Source: an uncultured Oscillibacter sp. (GTDB lineage Bacteria; Bacillota; Clostridia; Oscillospirales; Oscillospiraceae). From it: 23,807 bases of DNA. Below, in pieces: positions 1-5,143 of the stretch. Numbering within the stretch: position 1 is the stretch's first letter; the number at the start of each line of letters is the position of its first letter. The stretch lies in assembly GCA_910588175.1 (NCBI GenBank), contig CAJUQQ010000025.1:1-23807 (forward strand), read 5' to 3'. The position numbers were made by a program, and so were the translations under genes. The notes beneath the pieces were generated by a model that was given only the letters and a program-made list of their open reading frames with translations, was not told the DNA's origin and did not search any database.

Positions 1-52
1 TAAAGGTCTGAAAACTTGCTCAGGCTGGCGAAAACACTTTTTCGACAGCCTG
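1..52. repeat. R1 dispersed repeat, copy A (3' part only)
   Basis: This is the right-hand end of the R1 element that is complete at 11340-11500. It holds the right arm of hairpin P2 (GGTCTGAAAACTT, around 5-17) and all of hairpin P3 (arms 21-34 and 39-52, 14 pairs with one mismatch). It is cut by the window edge. It lies directly against the terminator hairpin of the leucine-rich lipoprotein gene, as the copy at 11340 lies against its hairpins. Confidence 0.75.
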
Positions 53-80
53 AAGGCCCCCGGCTTGTGCCGGGGGCCTT
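53..80 (-). terminator. Hairpin terminator after the LRR lipoprotein gene
   Basis: A perfect 11-bp stem (53-63 with 70-80) with a 6-base loop lies 5 bases past the stop of the lipoprotein gene. The minus-strand transcript has no strong U-tract after it; the R1 repeat follows at once. Confidence 0.6.
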
Positions 81-85
81 GCTGT

Positions 86-1168
86 TCAGTCGTTGGCGAT
101 GAATTTGCAGTTGGGGTAGCTTTCGGAAATCTGCTTGTTTGTCCAGCCCTCAACCACGCCGCCGCTGGGGCCGTAGATCGTCAGGCCTGTGTTGTTCTGC
201 TTGGCATTCTGCATGAGGCCTTTAAGAGCGGTTCCTTCGATTGCTTGCAGGGAAAGTTCGCCATGCAGGACGATTTCAGTCAGGTTAAAGGCCTCCGACA
301 AAGCACCATCCATGTTTTCCACACTGGCGGGAATTTCGATGCGTGTGATTGGAGTAGAGGCGATGAATTCGAAGCCGATTTCGGTCAAGCCGCTGGGCAG
401 GGTCAGCTCCGTCAGGCTGGTTCCGGAAAACGCCCATGATCCAATCGTGGTTACTCCGTCGGGAATCTGGATGCCGGTCAGACTTTCACAGCTGGAAAAC
501 ATACTATCACCGATTTGGGTAAGGCCGATGGGCAGCGTGACGCTGGACAAGTTCTTGCAACCATCAAATGCGCCTTTGTCGATTTCCGTCACGCTGTCGG
601 GAATCCGGATGCTGGTGAGGCCGGACTGACTAAAAGAGCTGGGTCCTATGCTGGTCAGGGTGTCCGGCAGGGTGACCTCCTTCAGATTTTCCAAGTGGTC
701 TAACGCGTGATAGGCAATAGATGTAATGCCCTCTTCCACGACAACCTTTTCGACCGCCGCCATGGCCTCGCTTCTGTTGGTTGAGAAAATGGCGTTTTGA
801 ACGACCGGGATCCAACTCTCAGGTCCACTTCCGCGGGCATTGACCTCCCCGCCGCCGGAGCAGGTCAGCACGCCGTTTTCAAAGGTATAGGTTGGCGGTC
901 CGGCGGGCAGGGGCTCGGGTTCCGGTTCAGGCTCCGGCTCGGGTTCCGGCTCCGGTACGGCGGCGGGGGCGGAGGCGTCCTGGGTCTCGTCCGGGGTTTC
1001 TTCCGGGGTGTCCTCGGGGGTCTCGGCGGTCTCGGCGGGTTCCTGAGTTTCCTGGGGTTCGGCGGGGACCCCGGTGGGGGCCGGGTCCGCCTTGCCGCCG
1101 CAGGCGCACAGGCTCAGGGCCAGCGCCAGGGCCAGCAGCAGCGGGGCTCTCTTTTTCAGTGTGTTCAC
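86..1168 (-). CDS. BspA-like leucine-rich repeat lipoprotein
   Basis: A 360-residue exported protein, probably surface-anchored by a lipid. The GTG start at 1168 is chosen because TTAGGAGGAAG lies just upstream and because it puts a lipoprotein signal (KKR, then a Leu/Ala core ending LCAC) at the N-terminus; the longer frame to 1258 has no such site. After the lipid cysteine comes a linker of roughly 80 residues rich in Pro, Glu and Thr and ending in a run of Pro-Glu pairs. Then come several copies of the Treponema/BspA-type LRR (LRR_5) unit, seen as repeats like LTSIRIPDSVTEI and LTGIQIPDGVTTIG. These families bind host or microbial partners, but the ligand here is unknown. It is a single gene with its own terminator. 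LRR assignment is strong; function is not. Confidence 0.85.
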   Translation of the reverse strand: MNTLKKRAPLLLALALALSLCACGGKADPAPTGVPAEPQETQEPAETAETPEDTPEETPDETQDASAPAAVPEPEPEPEPEPEPEPLPAGPPTYTFENGVLTCSGGGEVNARGSGPESWIPVVQNAIFSTNRSEAMAAVEKVVVEEGITSIAYHALDHLENLKEVTLPDTLTSIGPSSFSQSGLTSIRIPDSVTEIDKGAFDGCKNLSSVTLPIGLTQIGDSMFSSCESLTGIQIPDGVTTIGSWAFSGTSLTELTLPSGLTEIGFEFIASTPITRIEIPASVENMDGALSEAFNLTEIVLHGELSLQAIEGTALKGLMQNAKQNNTGLTIYGPSGGVVEGWTNKQISESYPNCKFIAND

Positions 1169-1260
1169 GGGTCTTCCTCCTAAAACGTTACTCAATGGCT
1201 CCGCCCCCGGGGCCGCGCTCCACCCCGGCCCCGAAAGGCGTTTCCATTGAGACAACAAAA

Positions 1261-1289
1261 GCGGCGCAGGGAATCAGTCCCTACACCGC
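1261..1289 (-). terminator. Minus-strand terminator or attenuator upstream of the LRR gene
   Basis: In minus-strand RNA, 1278-1289 pairs with 1261-1272 over 12 pairs, two of them G-U, with a 5-base loop, followed by UUUUGUUGUC. On the plus strand the same two positions would be mismatches, so the structure fits a minus-strand transcript. The XRE gene upstream has its own terminator, so this one must end a separate transcript or attenuate the LRR gene (start at 1168). Confidence 0.5.
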
Positions 1290-1332
1290 CGGAAGCCGCA
1301 CACACGACAAACTGGCCCCCTCCTCTTGCCTC

Positions 1333-1361
1333 TTGAAAAAAGGTGGGGAACCGGATATAAT
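1333..1361 (+). promoter_or_regulatory. Near-consensus sigma-A promoter with no protein gene behind it
   Basis: TTGAAA (1333-1338), a 17-base spacer, and TATAAT (1356-1361). The expected start site, near 1369, coincides with the first base of a closing stem that folds the following 120 bases. No open reading frame with a ribosome site follows on this strand. Confidence 0.6.
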
Positions 1362-1368
1362 GACGAAT

Positions 1369-1487
1369 GGGCGCAGTATACCTGCTGTGTGGGAGGGTGC
1401 GTCTCCTGCATAGGGGCGCGGGAGGATTAGGCCCCTCCTGTGCCCTGCCTTTATGCCTCTGTGTCTCGGGGATATTGTAGCGCATCC
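1369..1487 (+). ncRNA. Candidate structured small RNA
   Basis: About 119 nt starting where the promoter predicts. The ends can pair (GGGCGC at 1369-1374 with GCGC and CC at 1480-1487). A long apical arm follows: 1408-1412 with 1452-1456, and 1414-1425 with 1434-1445 (12 pairs, two G-U), closed by an 8-base loop. The non-canonical pairs of this arm are G-U on the plus strand but A-C on the minus strand, which favours a plus-strand RNA. Between the closing stem and the arm is a large asymmetric bubble, an arrangement reminiscent of 6S RNA, although it is shorter than usual. I recognise no known family by sequence, and the 3' end is uncertain because no U-tract follows. Confidence 0.4.
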
Positions 1488-1502
1488 TGTCGGAAAATGC
1501 AA
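1474..1502 (-). promoter_or_regulatory. Candidate minus-strand promoter
   Basis: Reading the minus strand: TTGCAT (1497-1502), a 17-base spacer, and TACAAT (1474-1479). It would start near 1467, antisense to the candidate RNA, and run to the terminator at 1261-1289 or into the LRR gene. Confidence 0.4.
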
Positions 1503-1566
1503 GGGCAAAACGGAAAAACGGGCCGCCCCGGGTATGGACGAACCGCAAACAGAGCAGTGCGACAAA

Positions 1567-1599
1567 AAACACGGACAGGAGACCTTCCTGTCCGTGTTT
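1567..1599 (-). terminator. Terminator of the XRE regulator gene
   Basis: A 14-bp perfect stem (1567-1580 with 1586-1599) with a 5-base loop begins at the stop codon of the regulator and is followed on the minus strand by TTTTTTGTCG. This is a textbook intrinsic terminator. Confidence 0.8.
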
Positions 1600-1823
1600 C
1601 AGCGTTCCTTGTTGAGCCCCAGCAGGTAGTCCGTGCTGACACCGTAATACTTACTCAATGTGATCAGATGGTGGATGGGCAGCTCGTTGGCACCCCGCTC
1701 ATAGCGTGCGTACATGGTCTGGGACGTGCCCAGGACCTCGGCGATCTGTGACTGTGTCTTGTCGGCGTCTTCGCGCAAATCACGAAGAATACGTACATAC
1801 TCCATCTCATCCACGTTCGACAC
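1599..1823 (-). CDS. Small XRE-family helix-turn-helix regulator
   Basis: At most 74 residues, essentially one HTH_3 (Cro/C1-type) domain: RDLREDADKTQSQIAEVLG, then TSQTMYARYERGANELP as recognition helix and following turn, then a C-terminal LSKYYGVSTDYLLG helix pair typical of the family. It should bind DNA as a dimer; its targets are unknown. The start is uncertain. GTG at 1823 gives the longest form. GTG at 1814 sits 8 bases after a GGGGGG tract. ATG at 1805 gives the start (MEYVRI) closest to what I expect for homologues. It is divergent from the helicase gene and has its own terminator. Nothing suggests a phage or toxin-antitoxin context. Confidence 0.8.
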   Translation of the reverse strand: MSNVDEMEYVRILRDLREDADKTQSQIAEVLGTSQTMYARYERGANELPIHHLITLSKYYGVSTDYLLGLNKER

Positions 1824-1954
1824 CCCCCTATTGACTTTTACCCTGTTTGTCTTCCAGCTTTACTTTAGCATAAAAAAACTGACAAGTCGGGTTCACAATA
1901 CACAATTTTACTTAAATTTCTTCGGGTTTCCTTGTATAATGTGTGGGTTTCTGT

Positions 1955-2027
1955 AGATTTTAATTGATTAAAGTTTTAAAATCTTCAAAATTACAGGTCT
2001 TGTAAGGCCGGACCGCTTTACAAGCGG
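1955..2027 (+). promoter_or_regulatory. AT-rich leader with alternative hairpins before the helicase gene
   Basis: The stretch 1840-2107 is far more AT-rich than the rest of the window. An extra TATAAT (1935-1940) precedes a 9-bp inverted repeat (1955-1963 with 1976-1984). Next come two mutually exclusive hairpins, CTTGTAA/TTACAAG (1999-2005 with 2018-2024) and CCGC/GCGG (2013-2016 with 2024-2027), the latter followed by CTTCTTTTTC like a weak terminator. Both overlap the -35 box of the main promoter. This may be an operator or a leader acting on an upstream transcript. Confidence 0.35.
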
Positions 2028-2045
2028 CTTCTTTTTCGGTATAAT
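2017..2045 (+). promoter_or_regulatory. Promoter of the DEAD-box helicase gene
   Basis: TTTACA (2017-2022), a 17-base spacer, and TATAAT (2040-2045). The predicted start is near 2052, leaving an untranslated leader of about 55 bases. Confidence 0.7.
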
Positions 2046-2107
2046 ACGCTTGAAAGTCTGTGTTCATTTTAACATATGCCCCACTACGTGAAAAGAGGAA
2101 AATTTTT

Positions 2108-3265
2108 ATGGAGTATACAGAAGGAGTCCGGTTTGACAGCCTGGGACTGTCTCCGGAGATCATGCGGGCCATCCAGAAACGGGAGCTGGAGCGGACGACG
2201 CCGGTCCAGGCCGGGTGCATTCCCCCCATGATGGACTGGCGGGACGTAATCGCCAAGGCCCCTACCGGCACCGGCAAAACCTTTGCCTACGGCATCCCGA
2301 TTATTGAGCATATCGACCCGGAGGACGACGCCGTCCAGGCCGTCATTCTGGCCCCCACCCGGGAGCTGGCGATTCAGATTACCGATGAGCTGCGGGACAT
2401 CGCCGCCTTCCGCCCGGGGGTCCGCTGCGTGTGCCTCTACGGCGGCCAGCCCATCGGCAGGCAGATCGACGCGCTGAAAAAGCGGCCCCAGATCGTGGTG
2501 GCCACGCCGGGGCGGCTCAGCGACCACATGAAGCGCCGGACCGTCCGGGTGGACAGCGCCCGGACCGTGGTGCTGGACGAGGCGGACCGGATGCTGGATA
2601 TGGGCTTTATCCACGACGTGACGCGGCTGCTGGACAAGATGAACAAGCGGCGGAATCTGGGCCTCTTCTCCGCCACCATCTCCCGGGAGGTGATGGACAT
2701 CGCCTGGGTCTACCAGCGGGACGCGGAGGAGGTCACCGTCCAGGAGGACGAGCAGAACAAGCCCGATATCAAGCAGTTCCGCATGGACGTGGCCCAGAAT
2801 GAAAAGGCGGACGTGATTGCCCGGATTCTGGAGGAGACGGGCTTTGACCGCTGCATGGCCTTCTGCAACACCAAGGGGTCCACGGAGCGGATCTGCAAGT
2901 TCCTGCAAATGCGGGGCATTGACGCGGAGTGCATCCACGGGGACATCCCCCAGCGGCGGCGGGAACAGGTGATGAACCTCTTCCGGGAGGGAAAGCTCCG
3001 GGTCTTTGTCTCCACCGATGTGGCCGCCCGGGGAATTGACGTGGACGATGTGGACATTGTCTTCAACTGCGACGTGCCCGACGAAAACCAGGACTACGTA
3101 CACCGCATCGGCCGCACCGGCCGGGCGAAGCGCCAGGGCGTGGCGGTGAGCCTGATTGCGGATTACCCCTCTAAAATGCGGATTGACGACATCGCCCAGA
3201 AGACCCGGAACGAAATTGTCTCCGTGCGCTTCGGGGAGAACGGGACGCTGGAGACCATCGAATAA
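2108..3265 (+). CDS. DEAD-box ATP-dependent RNA helicase (CshA/DeaD-like)
   Basis: A 385-residue cytoplasmic helicase that unwinds RNA duplexes using ATP. The ATG at 2108 follows AGAGGA at 2094-2099 and puts the Q motif (FDSLGL..TTPVQ) at the N-terminus; the frame upstream to 2060 has no ribosome site. Motifs in order: I APTGTGKT (51-58), Ia PTREL (83-87), TPGR (133-136), II DEAD (157-160), III SAT (188-190), then STDVAARGIDV and HRIGRTGR in the second RecA domain. It stops soon after motif VI, so it lacks the DbpA-type RNA-binding domain or basic tail of larger DeaD proteins. Family members act in ribosome assembly, cold adaptation and mRNA turnover; which of these applies cannot be told. 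It is a single-gene unit with promoter and terminator. Confidence 0.95.
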   Translation: MEYTEGVRFDSLGLSPEIMRAIQKRELERTTPVQAGCIPPMMDWRDVIAKAPTGTGKTFAYGIPIIEHIDPEDDAVQAVILAPTRELAIQITDELRDIAAFRPGVRCVCLYGGQPIGRQIDALKKRPQIVVATPGRLSDHMKRRTVRVDSARTVVLDEADRMLDMGFIHDVTRLLDKMNKRRNLGLFSATISREVMDIAWVYQRDAEEVTVQEDEQNKPDIKQFRMDVAQNEKADVIARILEETGFDRCMAFCNTKGSTERICKFLQMRGIDAECIHGDIPQRRREQVMNLFREGKLRVFVSTDVAARGIDVDDVDIVFNCDVPDENQDYVHRIGRTGRAKRQGVAVSLIADYPSKMRIDDIAQKTRNEIVSVRFGENGTLETIE

Positions 3266-3272
3266 GGACAAA

Positions 3273-3298
3273 AAAGGAACCCCCAAGGGGGTTCCTTT
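3273..3298. terminator. Bidirectional terminator between helicase and flavoprotein genes
   Basis: A perfect 12-bp stem (3273-3284 with 3287-3298) with a 2-base loop lies between two convergent genes. The minus-strand side has a TTTTTT run and the plus-strand side has TTTCG, so it can serve both, better for the flavoprotein. Confidence 0.85.
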
Positions 3299-3358
3299 CG
3301 CGGTTTTCAGCGGCAATTTCCGATGGCGGCGCGGGAAAATCAGAAACCGGCACGGCGG

Positions 3359-4564
3359 TCAGGCCAGAATGTCCGCCGCCAGGGCGTCGGCCAGAGCCTC
3401 CAAGCCCTGGCGCTGGGCCTCCTTTACAGAGGACTTCAGGCTGACGGCGCCCTCCAGCACGGTGATGTCCTTCATGGTTCCCAGCAGCTCGGTCATCTGC
3501 TTGCCGGATACGGCGGCCCAGGTGCCGTTTTCGATGATGCCCACCGTCCGGTTCCGCAGGCCGTGGGACTTCAGGTCCCGGAGGAAGTTGTCCATGGGGG
3601 TATAAATTTCCCCGTTGTAGGTGGCGGAGGCGAAGACCAGGTGGCTGCACCGGAAGGCCTCGGCCACCAGCTCGGAGACGTGGGTGTGGGACACGTCGTA
3701 GAGCCGCACGTCCCGCGCGCCCTTGTCCGCCAGCCGGGCGGCCAGAATCTCGGCGGCGTTTTCCGTGTTGCCGTAGATGGAGCCGCAGAAGATGGCGCAG
3801 GTTTTGTCCTCAGGGGTGTAGCTGCTCCAGCGCTGGTACTTCTCGACGAACCAGCCGATGTCCTCCCGCCAGATGGGGCCGTGGAGGGGGCAGAGATACC
3901 GGATGTCCAGCGCCGCCGCCTTTTTCAGCAGGGTTTGGACCTGAGCGCCGTACTTGCCCACGATGTTGGTGTAGTACCGCCGGGCGTCGGGGAGCCACTC
4001 GGAGGGGAAGTTCACCTCGTCGGCGAAGATGCTGCCGCTGAGCGCGCCGAAGGTGCCGAAGGCGTCGGCGGAGAAGAGGACCTTGTCCGTCTGGTCATAG
4101 GTGACCATGACCTCCGGCCAGTGGACCATGGGGGCCATGGCGAAGGTGAAGCTGTGCCGCCCGGTGGAGAGGGTGTCCCCCTCCTTCACCACCACACAGC
4201 GGCCGGTGACATCGGCGTTAAAGAACTGGCCGATCATGGAGATCGCCTTGGCGCTGGCCACCACCTGCGCGCCGGGATAGGTGCGGAGCACCGCGCCCAG
4301 GGTGGAGCAGTGGTCCGGCTCCATGTGGTTGACAATGATGTAGTCCAGGGGCCGGCCCTGGAGGGCGTACTCCAGGTTCTCATAAAAATGAGCGCCCACG
4401 GCGGAGTCCGCCGTGTCCAGCAGGACGGTTTTTTCATCCCGGACGAGGTAGGCGTTGTAGCTGACGCCCCGGGGGACAGGGAAGACGTTCTCAAACAGGC
4501 TGAGCCGCCGGTCGGACCCGCCGATCAGCAGGACATCCGGCGTGATGTTCCGTACACAATACAT
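3359..4564 (-). CDS. FprA family A-type flavoprotein (diiron oxygen/NO reductase-like)
   Basis: A 401-residue cytoplasmic enzyme with two domains. The N-terminal metallo-beta-lactamase-like half carries the diiron ligands: H80, E82, D84 and H85 (HMEPDH), H148, D167 and H228 (LHGP). The C-terminal flavodoxin half has the FMN phosphate loop GSIYGNTE (about 261-268). Proteins of this kind reduce O2 to water or NO to N2O in anaerobes, taking electrons from rubredoxin or a flavoreductase. No fused rubredoxin domain is present and none is encoded nearby, so the partner must lie elsewhere. All metal ligands are intact. The ATG at 4564 follows AAAGGAG. It is a single gene with promoter 4605-4633 and the shared terminator at 3273-3298. 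The O2 versus NO preference cannot be read from sequence. Confidence 0.92.
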   Translation of the reverse strand: MYCVRNITPDVLLIGGSDRRLSLFENVFPVPRGVSYNAYLVRDEKTVLLDTADSAVGAHFYENLEYALQGRPLDYIIVNHMEPDHCSTLGAVLRTYPGAQVVASAKAISMIGQFFNADVTGRCVVVKEGDTLSTGRHSFTFAMAPMVHWPEVMVTYDQTDKVLFSADAFGTFGALSGSIFADEVNFPSEWLPDARRYYTNIVGKYGAQVQTLLKKAAALDIRYLCPLHGPIWREDIGWFVEKYQRWSSYTPEDKTCAIFCGSIYGNTENAAEILAARLADKGARDVRLYDVSHTHVSELVAEAFRCSHLVFASATYNGEIYTPMDNFLRDLKSHGLRNRTVGIIENGTWAAVSGKQMTELLGTMKDITVLEGAVSLKSSVKEAQRQGLEALADALAADILA

Positions 4565-4604
4565 AATGGATGTTCTCCTTTACCATGATAGTTTTTGCAA
4601 AGCT

Positions 4605-4633
4605 AATCTAACCCAATTTCCCCGGTTTGTCAA
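4605..4633 (-). promoter_or_regulatory. Promoter of the flavoprotein gene
   Basis: Minus strand: perfect -35 TTGACA (4628-4633), a 17-base spacer, -10 TAGATT (4605-4610, 4 of 6 matches). The expected start is about 34 bases before the ATG. Confidence 0.55.
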
Positions 4634-4714
4634 GGGCTTCCCGGAGATGGGAGCGCTCAAACGCGCATGCGTGGGAGGGAAACAGCCCGTCCCCGCGGCA
4701 TGAAATCCCCCCCT

Positions 4715-4762
4715 GGGCAAGCAGAAACGGACCGCCGGGAGGCGGTCCGCTTCTGCTTGCCC
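4715..4762. repeat. Long inverted repeat before R1 copy C
   Basis: Arms 4715-4736 and 4741-4762 form a stem of 22 positions with one mismatch and a 4-base loop. There is no U-tract on either side. It stands at the left of R1 copy C, as GC-rich hairpins stand at the left of copies D and E. The rest of the gap 4565-4714 holds the flavoprotein promoter and no other feature that I can see. Confidence 0.6.
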
Positions 4763-4785
4763 CCAAAGTGCCGTCTGTAAAGAGG

Positions 4786-4913
4786 CCGGAAAGGAAAAGA
4801 GCTACGAGAGAAACCCATCAGGGGTTTCTCTCGTTTTCAATCAGAAGGTTTTCAGACTTTTTGAGGTCTGAAAACCTTGCGCAGGCTGGCGAACAGGTAT
4901 GTTCGCCAGCCTG
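4786..4913. repeat. R1 dispersed repeat, copy C (diverged)
   Basis: All three R1 hairpins are present: P1 (4805-4816 with 4822-4833, 12 perfect pairs), P2 (4845-4856 with 4867-4878, 12 perfect pairs) and P3 (arms beginning 4881 and ending 4913, 13 perfect pairs). Compared with copy D, one pair in P1 changes G-C to A-T and one pair in P2 changes T-A to G-C, with both partners altered. The left end is less conserved. It lies between the 3' end of copA and the flavoprotein promoter. Reading frames across it look like small proteins but are by-products of the repeat. Confidence 0.8.
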
Positions 4914-4933
4914 CGGCGGTCCGCCTGATTTCC

Positions 4934-5143
4934 TTACTGGATGCCCAGCACCTTGTAGTCCTGATCTTCCACGGCCTTTTTCAGCGCCTCGTCCGCCAGA
5001 ACCCCGGAGAGGGTCACCACCGCCGTGCCGCTCTCGTGGCTGACATTGGCGGCCTGGACCTCCGGCAGGGCCTCCAGGGCTTTTTTCACCCGGGCCTCGC
5101 AGTGTCCGCACATCATGCCCTCAATTTTCATGGTTTTTTCCAT
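4934..5143 (-). CDS. Possible separately translated CopZ-like copper chaperone (3' end of copA)
   Basis: The last 69 residues of CopA form a complete heavy-metal-associated domain with GMMCGHC. They begin at an internal Met (CopA residue 773) preceded by GAGGAGG at 5152-5158, 8 bases from the ATG at 5141-5143. This is as good a ribosome site as any in the window. The same frame continues through from the ATPase, so a free chaperone could be made in addition to the fused form. Free CopZ proteins of about 69 residues deliver Cu(I) to CopA and CsoR in other Firmicutes. Whether the internal start is used here is an inference; it may be a relic of a former separate gene. Confidence 0.4.
   Translation of the reverse strand: MEKTMKIEGMMCGHCEARVKKALEALPEVQAANVSHESGTAVVTLSGVLADEALKKAVEDQDYKVLGIQ

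Noticed and set aside
1341..1355. AGGTGGGGAACCGG, superficially like a T-box conserved sequence
   Set aside because: The rest of a T-box (specifier loop, antiterminator order, downstream tRNA or amino-acid gene) is missing, and it lies in the spacer of a good promoter.
1281..1572. Frames of 94 and 126 codons on the minus strand between the XRE and LRR genes
   Set aside because: No ribosome site, Arg/Pro/Gly-rich biased composition, and overlap with promoter and RNA structure signals.
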